Assembly: GCA_018806985.1 (NCBI GenBank)
Contig: JADANN010000441.1
Coordinates: 62,001 to 126,000, forward strand
Direction of reading: 5' to 3'
DNA length: 64,000 bases
DNA from: Angiostrongylus vasorum
Taxonomy: Eukaryota; Nematoda; Chromadorea; Rhabditida; Metastrongylidae
In this document: piece by piece, positions 44,588 through 54,959 of the stretch
Position numbering within the stretch: the stretch's first letter is position 1
Layout: each line of letters starts with the position of its first letter
The notes under the pieces: generated by a model
What the model was told of the DNA's origin: nothing
Database searches by the model: none
Seen by the model: the letters and a program-made list of their open reading frames with translations, nothing else
Program-made: the position numbers and the translations under genes

Positions 44588-45486
44588 TTTTTATATTATC
44601 CTGCCATGAAAAATTATATTAGGCAGAAAGCACGGCTTTAACATTGTCTTTGAATTGTTCAGCTTACACGAAGTTGATGTACAGTTTTTATTCGGCTAAC
44701 GTGTACACATCTTCGTCTTCCTCAGAGTTGATGGTCCGAGTAGATGGTCCGCAGTTGTAAATCTTCTCATCGTAGCGTAGTCATCGTCGTATCAAGTGTA
44801 GTTTTAATTGTTTTCCACCCAAATGGTTTTTAAGAAATGTTTCAGCAGTTTCTTCAAATATTTCTTTAACGCCAACTAAGTGGATATCCTGACAAATCTC
44901 TAAGATATGTGAATACAATGTGGACCAAAATTTGCCAGAACCCACAGCGGTTACTCATTGCCTAACCTTAAATTAGAGAAGGAACCTGAGAGTTCTCACA
45001 ACAAGCTTCATAAGATCAGTGGAAAATTTATTGCGAAACGAACAACCTAACAATTACGTGGAAAATCTACTGGCACTTAACTATTCTTCATAAAGTCGTG
45101 CCGCTTAAGTATTCTGGCAATCATGCTTCTTGTTCCATCTTTTTATTCTTCCTTAGTTTTATTTGATTGGGGCTTCTTAGCTCATTTTTGATGTAACAAT
45201 GAATTTAGTAATGAAGCAGTATGGCTAACAAATGGAAGAATGATGTGTAGTATCGAATAGCGCGCACAGTCGTATAGGGCTTAAGGACCTTCTCAGAAAA
45301 CGACTTTTGCATCCTAATTCTTCTGTAATTTTCTTTAGTCGTTGTCTCTGACATAAAGATTAAGTCAAATGTTGTAACTATTTTCCTGAAAAATCACAAC
45401 TGAAACAACTTGAACAGAAACTCAGATTTGCTGCAATAGACGAACTACTTCTAAGAAAAACAAACCGTTCGCAACCAAGTGCACAA
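44588..45486. other. no gene seen; isolated foldback-tail motif
   Basis: 44,595-44,640 resembles the foldback D tail (CCTGCCATGAAAA then TAGGCAGAAAG). No exon support in the remainder. Confidence 0.35.
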
Positions 45487-45870
45487 TATAACTTCAACGA
45501 AGCTGGGATATTTGCAAAACTCTGGACTGCAGGTGCCTATGGTGGGGAACGAACGCGCTATTGTCCTTTCCGGGGAGTAACGCGTTCACCACCACACCAT
45601 GCGGGTCCTTCGTTTCGCCTGTCTCTCAGCTAGTTCTATCGATCTTTTTGCCAACAGCAATCACCCGTCGATAGAACTAGCTGAGAGACAGGCGAAACGA
45701 AGGACCCGCATGGTGTGGTGGTGAACGCGTTACTCCCCCGAAAGGACAATAGCGCGTTCGTTCCCCACCATAGGCACCTGCAGTCCAGAGTTTTGCAAAT
45801 ATCCCAGCTTCGTTGAAGTTATATTTCGCAGTATACCCTGCCATCAAAAAGAGTAGGCAGTAGGCAAAAA
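45487..45870. repeat. foldback element D, complete
   Basis: Two inverted arms of about 156 bp (45,487-45,642 and 45,668-45,825) separated by 25 bp, nearly perfectly complementary, so single-stranded DNA or RNA would form a long hairpin. The right flank carries the family tail (CCCTGCCATC ... GTAGGCAGTAGGC), itself a small inverted repeat. It encodes no transposase; presumably non-autonomous. Confidence 0.9.
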
Positions 45871-46004
45871 GGTTAAAATAAGTGCACAATTTTATGGTAC
45901 TCCTATATCTAATTTGTAACTGGAACTACTCTGCGCAGGTAGCCGACCTAAATATGAAAATTTCAATATTTTTTTATTTGTTTTATTTTACACGACCCAT
46001 ATTC

Positions 46005-46340
46005 ACGTCTACTGTGCGGATCCCAGCACTTTTCGCATCCGATTACTTTCCTCGCATCCATTGTCTACGAAGATGTTCCAACTTTACGTGGTGCTTGCGT
46101 TGCTGCTTGATGGTTTTCATTTCATCTTAAGTGTCGTAGAATGCTTTTCGAGCAACTCTCCCTGAAGTCCTGGGATAGCCGGGCTGGAGCGTTCCCAACT
46201 GGATTGCAGAATTTTTTTCCCGAACAAGTCCAGTACCAATTTCGCGATCCCGGAGGGATGAGAGGCTTGGTTAGCCCGGAGCGAAATCGAACTAACACCA
46301 TGCTCGGAATGAGGGACATCACTACTACTGTGCTATAAGC
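46005..46340 (-). repeat. SINE-like family C, well preserved
   Basis: Body (CTACTGTGCGGATCCCAGCA, GTCGTAGAATGC), core (CGAACAAGTCCAGTACCAAT, GATCCCGGAGGGATGAGAGG), head on the minus strand (TTATAGCACAGTAGTAGTGA A box; TTCGATTTCGC B box). Confidence 0.8.
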
Positions 46341-46404
46341 CCCTGAAAATTTCAATAGCAATTAGACAGTTAAACGTGGGCAAGCAAGCTAAGCACTATG
46401 GATT

Positions 46405-46599
46405 GTGGTCAGCAACAGCACAACAGGAAGCTTTATGCAAAGAGGAATATGTCTGAAAAGTCTGATTGTCCATATCCAGAAAATCTACATTTTGTTAACA
46501 GCAGCTATGGCCATTTTCTCTGCCATTATAATAATTGTATTTACTGTGGTAGCATTTAAATTGCTGAGTTTGGCTAAAGAAAGTGGGCATCACGGATGA
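46405..46599 (+). CDS. possible C-terminal exon with one membrane segment
   Basis: An open plus frame ends with IYILLTAAMAIFSAIIII then VFTVVAFKLLSLAKESGHHG and a TGA: one strong membrane span and a short polar tail. No start or flanking exon is supported; GTTAACAG upstream of GCTATGGCC could be an acceptor. Low-complexity hydrophobic frames arise by chance in AT-rich DNA. Confidence 0.25.
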   Translation: MVSNSTTGSFMQRGICLKSLIVHIQKIYILLTAAMAIFSAIIIIVFTVVAFKLLSLAKESGHHG

Positions 46600-48449
46600 G
46601 GAAAACGTTATCTTATGGACTGTAGGCAATGAAGAAGAGCCATGCAGTCATGGCTCGCTATAACGTCGATGGTTTTTCGTGAAGTATACTGCCTGGAGCG
46701 CGAACAATTGATTCGATCAGCGGGCTCGCAGCAACAGTCTGTGCTGTTGTTCCCTCTACTGTTGTTGCTGCTGCTGCAGACAATGCAGGTTAACGTTGTT
46801 GATGAGGTCAATTGGTACTTCCTACGTGAAGATGTCATTATGTAACGCAGGCGCATTCAACAACGATCACAGCCCTGCCCATGTTTGCCTTTTTGTAAAA
46901 ATTCCTTCGCTCATACGAACATGTAGCCGCCTGGATCTTAGTGTACGGCAAAAGTGGTGATCACTTATCCAGCACCAAGTTCTCACAACTACGAATTCGT
47001 CCACGAAACGCTCTCAGTCTTGAACTTCTGATGCTAATCGTGTTCACCTATTTCGTCCTGCATCCTACAAAGACCGAAGCAAGTGGAAGAAACTGTGCTG
47101 GCGAAAATCCCTTTTTTCGGTTTTAGGTATGTCAGTTCCCATCCTCACCTACACTACTACATGGCTGCAGTAGATGGCAAAAGAGCGGACAGCCACGTGT
47201 TCGGAATTTTTTTTTGTAATAGAATTATTTCAAAACAAAAAAGTGCTAAAGGTACTGCTTCTTTCTACATGGTCGGTAAAATTAGCTATGATTACTGCAG
47301 AATGTAAGCTTTCTGCACTTCTTAAGGTTTGATCCCTATAAATGTACAATATATCCATGTGAGCTACGATGCGTTCTTGAGTAAAATTGGCAGGAGCAAG
47401 TACTGGTTTAGTAGTGAGTTTCTAACTGCATCATTTACTTGTTGGATTTCCAATGAAGTAGAAAAAAAACATTTCTTAAAACTTTTGCATCAGTTTTTTT
47501 CTTTAGCTTGGTTCCGATTGTAATTATAGGATCAAATTTTATTAGAACAGAACAAACATTGCGTAGTGCTGCAAATCGAATTCTACTAAATGAACCCATG
47601 CTATGGTTTTTGCACGATGACGATGGCTCCGGTGCAGGTTCTAGTGTTTCATCACCATCCTAATCACGTCATCGCTGTGTGATCAACGTCAGAACCGCTG
47701 AATCTCAACCCATCTCCCACATTTCTCGTGGTCTGAGTGAATTCGCAGCAGTTCTTCGTTTTTCCATTCTTCATCTGAGTCAGTTCGATTCCTTTAAAAT
47801 AGTTGCTTCATTACACGTTTTTAATGCTCTTTTAGTGTGAAGTATTCCTACGTGGAAATAGAAGAATCCTACATGTTTCTACTCTCTCATTATGCGGACA
47901 CCGGAACGTTCATCCCATTTCGGTAGGTTACTCAAACTTGTGCCGAGTCCGAGATTGTACTCAGTACTCTATCCAAGAGTGAACGTTTGCCAGGAAAGGG
48001 AATAACGGCTGCATGGAAGAACACGAGGCAACGAACATTTCTCTGTTTCGCAACGGCTGGGTCTGTGAAAAATCTGCCGATGACCGCACAATCCTTCGTT
48101 AAGGTGAGCTACTCATGTGAGGATAAATATATTCATTATTATAAGAATAATCAAAGCAGACATATTCATTTCGTTTCCCACTTTATTTCAAGAGTGCGAC
48201 AGTTGAGTCGTTTATTTTGGTTTACTCATAATTAGAAGTGAAATGGCCGTTCATTCCTTTTCATTCAACGCCTTGTGTTCCTCTTTCGCCATTCTGTCTA
48301 TCATTTCATACTTTCGTCAAGTAGCCTACAATCTGCCCCTACCGTTGCTATTCACGACCTCATGTCTCTCCATGGCGTTTTTCCGTGCTTTTTTGTATTT
48401 AATTTAATCTCAGCATTACCTGTTTTTGATGCTCTATGTCGTGAAAAAA
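46600..48449. other. no supported gene
   Basis: A plus frame at 46,931-47,107 (LVYGKSGDHLSSTKFSQLRI ...) is open after an AG and has fairly protein-like content, but no partner exon was found. 46,725-46,790 is rich in CAG/CTG triplets. Confidence 0.3.
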
Positions 48450-48695
48450 GAAGGCGCGTGTGATGCAGTGGTCGGAGACGCCCTGCGACACACACATGTG
48501 ATCGATCTCCGCACCCGTGGCTCACCAAGCCCTACATCCCTCCGGGGTCGGCAAATTGGTACCGGACTTGTCTGGGAGGATAGCAGCAGTGGCTCGATAC
48601 ATCGGTAGACCACTGCGAGTCATTGTAAAGGCCAGATATTCATCCAATCACCTCCCTCCAAGGATTAATCAACGCCAAGAGCTTTATCCTTTATC
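48450..48695 (+). repeat. SINE-like family B, plus, well preserved
   Basis: A clear head (GGCGCGTGTGATGCAGTGGT A box; TGATCGATCTCC), core (CCCTCCGGGGTCGGCAAATT, GTCTGGGAGGATAGC) and a shortened tail. Confidence 0.9.
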
Positions 48696-48854
48696 CTTTT
48701 TATGCCGTGATAAGCCACAGTAATATCAACAGTAACAAAAACAGTAGCGACAACAGGAAAACAGCTCATGTGACAAAAAAATGCCTTAAATGGTGAGTGA
48801 AATAAGATGTGGGAAAGTTTAGATATTTACATTGTTTCGATCCCTCGCTGTAGA

Positions 48855-49040
48855 CTAAACAAGCTATCAATACTTCCTCGAACACCAAAATTGTCTGGAA
48901 TAATAAAAGCATTGACTTGACACATCGATAGGTCACACTAAGTTATTATATAGGCAAAATAAGCATTATTTCACCTCTACGATGCGAAATGGAGACGAAT
49001 GGTTGGCACATTCCTAAGAAATGTCGCCGTGTTACCTAGC
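48855..49040 (+). repeat. SINE-like family B, 5'-truncated and diverged
   Basis: Core remnants (CCAAAATTGTCTGGAATAAT) and tail (CACCTCTACGATGCGAAATG) are recognisable. Confidence 0.55.
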
Positions 49041-49295
49041 AAGCACCTTCGGAGATCGGTGTGATATTTGGGCTCAACAGTTCACACGATAGCCATGGAA
49101 AGACGTTCCAACGTTTTCACCACAACATTCGACAGCAACTACGGAACGACAGGAGGTTCGCCGTAGAACCTAGATTCCTCATGTCCGACAGCAATTCTTG
49201 TGGCGGCTGACGATTTCTGTTAGTTATGTATGAACTCCGCAAGTAAAAATGGCAGAAATCACAAAGGAGTAACATCCAGTATTAAATAACAGGTT

Positions 49296-49418
49296 TTATG
49301 TGATTAAGCAAGAGTTTCCAGCAATACAGACAGCGCAGTTGCTATATAACTCATGTATGGAACATTTGATGTTGTACCTTTTAAATATATCCTCAACATC
49401 AACCGCCATCATCATATT
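49296..49418 (-). CDS. candidate terminal exon, minus-strand gene
   Basis: Acceptor TTATTGCAG is followed by 40 codons and a TAA stop: NMMMAVDVEDIFKRYNIK, then a Cys-containing end (CSIHELYSNCAVCIAGNSC). The content is convincingly protein-like and the acceptor is good. No family recognised. Phase 0 entry does not match the phase-1 donor of the exon at 49,602, so an exon in between is missing or one call is wrong. Confidence 0.4.
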   Translation of the reverse strand, partial: NMMMAVDVEDIFKRYNIKCSIHELYSNCAVCIAGNSCLIT

Positions 49419-49601
49419 CTGCAATAACATGCACTTTTCAAGTTAAATTCCCATTTCGTTCCGTGGAATCATGGAGAATACAATTTGTTGTGTTAGTTTC
49501 TACTGTACCGCCTTCCGTAAGAAATGAAGCTATTGTTACAGCGGTAGATATGTAATGAAAAGACCTAAAAGCCGACCATCTCGCTCTTGTGATTTTCTTA
49601 C

Positions 49602-49710
49602 CAATAACTGTTATTTTCTGCTTTATTTGAAACTTCTGGTGGAAATTCACTGTCCACTCAATTTCGGTGTTCTCCCGATGCTCTTGAAGTATTAGGGTTG
49701 CCGTTCCTTT
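49602..49710 (-). CDS. candidate internal exon, minus-strand gene
   Basis: 36 open codons (KGTATLILQEHRENTEIEWT ... FQIKQKITVI) plus one base end at a strong donor (TATTG/GTAAGA). The acceptor is TCACTAAAG behind a T9 tract. The alternation of charged and hydrophobic residues suggests beta strands. No family recognised. Together with 49,296 it would be a gene transcribed away from nlg-1. Confidence 0.4.
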
Positions 49711-50004
49711 CTTTAGTGAAATTATGAATGTAACATAGCAAAAAAAAACATTATAATAACCGTTTTTTCTATTCTTTGAAGATTTTTTTCAAGATGGAAA
49801 CATACTGTTCTAGTCTACATGCGTTATTTTACTACTTTCGTTCTTTTCATGAATGCATTGGTGTTGTAGTGTTGTTGTCGTTCTTCTGTTGTCAAGTGAA
49901 TAGATGTGATTTTCTTCATTCACAACCATTACAGTGAATGGGTGGTTCTTAAGCTATTATAGTCTCTAAAAGTTTCCATCACTCATTGGTTTGTTTTTTG
50001 ATTC

Positions 50005-50290
50005 AGCGCATGTGTAGCGCAGTGAAAAGGGGTCGGCTGCAACACACAGATGGTCATCGGTTCGATCCTGAGCTTCGCGGAAAGTAAGCTCTCTGTCCCT
50101 TCTGGATTGTAACGAATTTTAGCACCAGATTTGTTTGGGAGAATAGGCAGCAGTGAACTAACATACTGGTAGGTCTCCACATGTCATTGTACAAATAAGG
50201 TGTTCATTGAATCTCCTCAACAATGCTACGAATGGAATTAAATTCATGTGCATCTTCAACGGATTGCCCAACACCGAGCGTTTTACGGTT
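50005..50290 (+). repeat. SINE-like family B, plus orientation
   Basis: The head has GCGCATGTGTAGCGCAGTG (A box) and a perfect-looking B box GGTTCGATCC; core weak; tail ends in the GCCCAACACCGAGCGTTTTA motif. It sits about 360 bp upstream of the nlg-1 start codon. Confidence 0.8.
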
Positions 50291-50647
50291 TTTCATCCTC
50301 GTACATCCGTGGCAGGGAGTTTGTGAATCACTGCTACTTTTCGGTTTTAATTTCTGATTTCTTTTGTTTTCTCTTAAGGTCTTTGCTTTTCATCTCTGTT
50401 TTAATTCCTCAGGTAAACACAGTGATAAAGGCGATGGGTTTATTTGATCAAAATAGAGTTTATATTTACTGTCTTTACTTATGCCGCCTATTCAGATGTG
50501 TTCTTTTCCGATCTCATGTTTTTTTCAAAAGTTTCACTGGGCTTTTTCTTCCTTGCTCTCCGCTGTGTCTGCCTCTCGTTCTCGACGTTTCCATTTCCAT
50601 TAATTAAATTCTTCTAGAAAACTAACTAGATATATAATGGGAATGTG

Positions 50648-50715
50648 ATGAGATCATCTATACATAGACTTGTGCGGGTGCTACTGAAGATCGCCTCCTT
50701 ATTCTTTGTAATCGA
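50648..50715 (+). CDS. nlg-1: neuroligin, exon 1 (signal peptide)
   Basis: The ATG at 50,648 follows an in-frame TAG 21 bases upstream. The exon encodes 22 codons (MRSSIHRLVRVLLKIASLFF and VI) plus two bases before a strong donor GTACGT. Basic residues followed by a hydrophobic core form a secretion signal, as expected for neuroligin, a postsynaptic cell-adhesion protein with a cholinesterase-like ectodomain that binds neurexin. The split codon (GA/A) joins exon 2 in frame. Promoter and 5' UTR lie in 50,291-50,647; no specific element is recognised. Exon 1 itself has no family signature, so it is inferred from phase and position. Confidence 0.65.
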
Positions 50716-50830
50716 GTACGTGACTTTTATGGTTTCAAGATTAGTTAGTTATGAAGGCGCTCTTAATCTAACGAAGTACTTGATAATTTAGCAAATTTTA
50801 TGCAAAGTATGTTAGTGACATATTTTTTAG

Positions 50831-50963
50831 ATGTTACGAAGTACGTTCTGTTAACACAGCATGGGAACTAGTAAGAGGAGAGCGAGTACATCCAAATGGA
50901 GGCGATTTACCACCAGTAACGCAGTTTCTTGGAGTACCGTACGGCGTAGCGCCATCAGGACAG
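50831..50963 (+). CDS. nlg-1: neuroligin, exon 2
   Basis: 133 nt between acceptor TATTTTTTAG and donor CAG/GTAGAT. It reads YEVRSVNTAWELVRGERV, then LPPVTQFLGVPYGVAPSGQ. The VNT...VRG start followed by FLGVPY and a PxG turn is the N-terminal signature of neuroligins and carboxylesterases; VNTAW is close to the C. elegans NLG-1 start. Intron 1 is only 115 bp, typical of nematodes. Entry (one base) and exit (phase 0) agree with both neighbours. Confidence 0.85.
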
Positions 50964-51080
50964 GTAGATTATAGAAAAAATTGAAAATTGAGTAGATTAT
51001 TTGTTATTGAGAGATGATAATCACTATGAATTGAAAGGCATTAGACGTAAAATGGATTAATACATGCCTTGAACTTCCTA

Positions 51081-51450
51081 GCGGTTTACCGCCTCATTGC
51101 AGCTAGGAGGTATTCTTGCGTGTCCAGCTGTGACGTAGAGCGGGGGATTCATCCCCCCAGTAGGGTGTCCTGAGCTGAGAACGAGTCCAGCGTTTCCACT
51201 AGGAAGCCCAGCTAAGGGTAAACTAATGCCAGGATTTATTACCGTCTTGGTACCAAACTGGTAGCATGTTGGCAAATCACCCTCTGATCCACAAGGGCGG
51301 CGACTGCCTGTGGTGGTGCCGACCCGGAGGAGGCTTTGGTTAGGCTGACCTCGGGACTCCAGGGAACCATAATGGCTAAACCGGTAAAACTGCGAAACAA
51401 TGGAAATTAGGCTGGGGCCCACACAATCAATGAAGACGAGTCATCGAAGA
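51081..51450 (+). repeat. dispersed repeat A in nlg-1 intron 2
   Basis: Full copy, same strand as the gene: GCGGTTTACCGCCTCATTG to the GGCCCACACAATCAATGAAG end. Confidence 0.85.
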
Positions 51451-51560
51451 GTGTGTGCTCTGAACTCTTTGTGAGGTAGTGTGCTAAGGAAGAATGAAAC
51501 ATTCGTGTAGAGAAGCCTATTCAATTACTATGTTCATATTTTATTATTATTTCTTTTCAG

Positions 51561-51673
51561 TTCCGCTTTAATATGGCTATATCATCAGCAAAATGGACTC
51601 ATTTGCCAAAAGAAGCACGTAAACTCGCTCCAGCGTGTTTCCAAATGCAGCTGCCTGAGCTTAGCGAAACGCG
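51561..51673 (+). CDS. nlg-1: neuroligin, exon 3
   Basis: 113 nt between acceptor TTCTTTTCAG and donor CG/GTGATT. It reads FRFNMAISSAKWTHLPKEAR and KLAPACFQMQLPELSET. This matches the nematode neuroligin block with KWTHLPK and PELSET; the Cys should form the first conserved disulfide with the EDC of exon 4. Entry phase 0, exit phase 2. The exon lies between oppositely oriented repeat A copies. Skipping it (113 nt) would shift the frame. Confidence 0.88.
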
Positions 51674-52004
51674 GTGATTTCCATGTCCTATGTTTTAAAC
51701 ATTGTTAATTTGTGCGTTATCTACCTTTGCATGCGTTCTGTCTATTGAGCTAAATAGCAATGGCCAAATTTTTGTTGGTATCTCGCTTCTGAGAGGTGAA
51801 TATCACTTAGTAAGTGCATCAGTGAGACAACATTTGGCCATGATCTCATTTTTTCTTCAGGCTTTAGTTAGAAATAGTAGTAATATCGGCTTTATACCAC
51901 ATTTTATTATCTATAACTGGTTAAATCCTACACATTTTAAAAAGAACAGTTCATTACAAAAAAACTAGCCTGAAATCTTGCAACTTGATACTTGAACTTA
52001 CTTG

Positions 52005-52372
52005 AACGGCCCCTCCTCACTAGTTGTGCGGGCCCCAGCATAATCACCATTTTTTCGGAGATTTGCTGATTAAGCCATTGTGGTTCTCTGGAATCCCGAG
52101 GACAGCCTAGCCAAAGTTTGCTCCAGGTTGTCACCACGACAGGCAGTCGCAGCCCTTGTGGATCAGAGCGAGATTTGCCACCATGCGACTTTGATACCCG
52201 CACGGGGGTGTATCTTGGTATTGGTTTACTCTTAGCTAGGCTTCCTGTGGGGAGCGCCCGACTCCTTCTCAGCTTGGGAGACCCTGCCGGGGGACGAATC
52301 CTCCCGCTGTACATTCCAGTCCAACACTCAGGAACACCTCTCAGCCACGATGAGGCGGTAAACCGTTAGGAG
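52005..52372 (-). repeat. dispersed repeat A in nlg-1 intron 3
   Basis: Full copy opposite to the gene: starts near CGGCCCCTCCTCACTAGTTG and ends ATGAGGCGGTAAACCGTT. It is complementary to the intron 2 copy. Confidence 0.85.
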
Positions 52373-52836
52373 GGATAAATCTTGCAAAGGTCCAACAACT
52401 AGTAAGTATTCCATGTAAAAAATCACAGGTGATTTTGAAATATAAAAAAAGGTTGTAATAAAATAACGGATGGAAACTCATTCGCGTAAAGGTGATCTCG
52501 TCTTGTTATCCACACTCAAACTTGCATTAGTGATAGCATGTTTTTTTTCTGACAAATCACTCTGCCAAATTTTTTTTAATCTAGCTATTTTTGATTGATG
52601 GGCCAGCACTGTTCTTTTTTTCCATAAGGTAAATCACTCGTTGTTCATTGACTGGTTTAGTTTTTTTTTCTTTTTTTCTAGCGACGTTTATTCAACTAGA
52701 AGCGTCTGTTTTGTATCATTGGTGTTTTCGTTTCATGACGTAAAGACACTTATTGATGAATCATGCCAGTTAGAGACATTTTTTTATCGCAATTAGGAAT
52801 TTCGTCCTCGCACACGAAATAATTCTATCCTTTCAG

Positions 52837-52952
52837 AGCTTTTAAGCAGATGTCAGCTCAAAGATTCGACTACGTACACCGCTTGCTCCCTAAACTGAAG
52901 TTACAATCCGAAGACTGCTTGTATATGAATATTTTCGTACCGGAAAGGCTAG
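52837..52952 (+). CDS. nlg-1: neuroligin, exon 4
   Basis: 116 nt between acceptor ATCCTTTCAG and donor AG/GTGGGT. It reads AFKQMSAQRFDYVHRLLPKL, then QSEDCLYMNIFVPERL. SEDCLYMNI is the esterase-family EDCLYLN motif with the second disulfide Cys, and VPERL precedes the HG(D/G) strand in neuroligins. Exit phase 1. The rest of the ectodomain, the membrane segment and the PDZ-binding tail were not found in the following 11 kb, so the gene is 3'-truncated by the window edge or intron 4 is very long. Confidence 0.88.
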
Positions 52953-53044
52953 GTGGGTTACAAAACTTTTGTAAAATGTAACTTCAGTGATGTAACTACG
53001 AAAGTGATTGAAAGGGTTTGTTGCTTGAGAAGAAACACTATGGG

Positions 53045-53302
53045 GTGCATGTCAGAGGGCATTGCAATATACACGCGTTCGTTGGTTCGTATTCTGTACC
53101 ACATGCTCACCAATTCTTACACCCTGCCGAGGTCGTCAAATTGACCACTTTTGTCTGAGAATGTGGCTGCTCTCACTTGATGCTTCAGTAACACATCAGA
53201 AGTCATTCCATAAACCAAATAGGCGTTCCATTACCTCAATGATGCAGCCTTGAGTATGATGCATCGCATAAAGATTGATCAACACCGATTGCTTTATCCT
53301 TT
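53045..53302 (+). repeat. SINE-like family B in nlg-1 intron 4
   Basis: Decayed head (GCATGTCAGAGGGCATTGC), core (CCTGCCGAGGTCGTCAAATT) and tail (GATTGATCAACACCGATTGC, GCTTTATCCTTT). Confidence 0.7.
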
Positions 53303-54019
53303 AAAAAGCTGCTTTCGATGTGGAAAATCCGGAAACTTGTTTGCGACGTAAATTTCGATTGTTGATGTTCAAAGGCACAGGTGTTCGATGACGTAAGAGA
53401 ACAGTTTTCTTATAAACAACTGTTTTTCTCTCGCTAGTACCACCCGATCAACAGAAATATTCTTTATGTTACGAAAACGTTTTGGAAATTTTTTATATCA
53501 GAAGGACAGCTGATACGATTGTGCTTCGTTAGAAACACTTGAGGATTCGAAAAGTTGTCTAATTGTCTAAAATCCAGTTAAGAATGGTTGCATGTGCATG
53601 GAAATGAAGAAACAGAACTTAGTGGAACAACAACGTTTCAAGATTGAACCAGATTCCATTTACCTACTTCACGGTATTTCTAACCACTGCATTATCCTCG
53701 CCTATAACGCTGCTATAGGCTGTTTAAATTGTTCATCGATGACACCGTGAAGGTTGGACTGCATGCACTATCAAACATTTATGAAACGCGCTAAATTGGT
53801 GTGAAGACGATGAGCTTCACGAGCATCAGGCAACACCTAACGATGTTCGAGTTTATGGAATTGCAGATGATCTTTTATAAATAGGGAACAAAGACCAACA
53901 GAAATCATTTGCCGTGTCAATCGATGACTTACCACATAGGAGATCATGGGCAACTCTTCGCAGTTTTGAATATCAATCGAATAATTCAACTGTTATTAAT
54001 CATTTACATGACCTGTCGT
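53303..54019. other. no gene seen
   Basis: Intronic or intergenic sequence without recognised features. Confidence 0.35.
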
Positions 54020-54105
54020 CGTCTACTGTGCGGTTCCCAGGACTTCTTTTACTACACTCGTATTCCTCGAACTCATAGTCCACGGAGGTCTCCGAATATT
54101 TCGTA
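54020..54105 (-). repeat. SINE-like family C, short fragment
   Basis: Body start only (CTACTGTGCGGTTCCCAGGA; CCACGGAGGTCTCCGAATAT). Confidence 0.55.
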
Positions 54106-54289
54106 GATTCCCAAGACCAGATTTCTGTTAACTTCAGCACTGATTAAAAATTTGTTGTTGAAAGTTAAAGTTAGAACTTAAAAAATGCGTTCTCTAACTT
54201 AAACATAGGCAATGAGCGACCGCTGTGGGTTCCGACAAGATCTGGACTATTCTGTTTTGGAAATTCTCCAGTATGCTTACTCAAAGGGC

Positions 54290-54560
54290 GCATATTGGGC
54301 AGTGATGAGGGTGCTCACAAAACCCACGTGGCTCATGTTACGTTTCTGTGCACGAGCCCACCAGCCTTTCATCCTTCTGAGGAGGGTAATTTGCCACTAG
54401 ACTTGCATGAGAGGATAGCTGCATTGGATTGATACATCGGTGGACCTTAGCAAGTTTTTTGTATAGTCCAGATAAACATTCAGTAACCTCTACAGTATGC
54501 TTGATTAAATGAAATGAATGGAGTATCTCTAAAGAATTAAGCAAAGCCAAAAGCATTTTC
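54290..54560 (+). repeat. SINE-like family B, plus orientation
   Basis: Head weak (GCATATTGGGCAGTGATGAG); core (ACTTGCATGAGAGGATAGC) and tail (AGTCCAGATAAACATTCAG) recognisable. Confidence 0.65.
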
Positions 54561-54689
54561 CTTTTTTCTACCTACTTAGTTGATGCTAGGACGTTATTTA
54601 ACCCAAACGCTGTGACTTTACTTCTTCAGGAGTCATATGATGCGAAAATAATGGCTACATTCGACTTTATTGACATGGTTGTTTGAATA

Positions 54690-54930
54690 ACTGGATTTTT
54701 CCGTCTTCACTGATCTGCGATCCCCAGCACAACTTTCATTCGTTCCTCTCTCGTGCATTCATCATCTTTAGTGATGGCTTGCTCGCAATATGTTGGCGTT
54801 TGCAATACCCATTCCGTAGTCCTGAAATTATTCCCTCCTGTGAATGCGGATTTTTGGAGGTAAGCCATGAACACGTCCACCATCGTCTACATGGTTGTCA
54901 GAAACGACGATTCGAGCAGCTCTCATCTAC
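54690..54930 (-). repeat. SINE-like family C, diverged fragment
   Basis: Body start (CTTCACTGATCTGCGATCCC, CATTCGTTCCTCTC) then mostly diverged sequence. Confidence 0.45.
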
Positions 54931-54959
54931 TTTTCTTATTACATGACTGGTCCTTCTGT

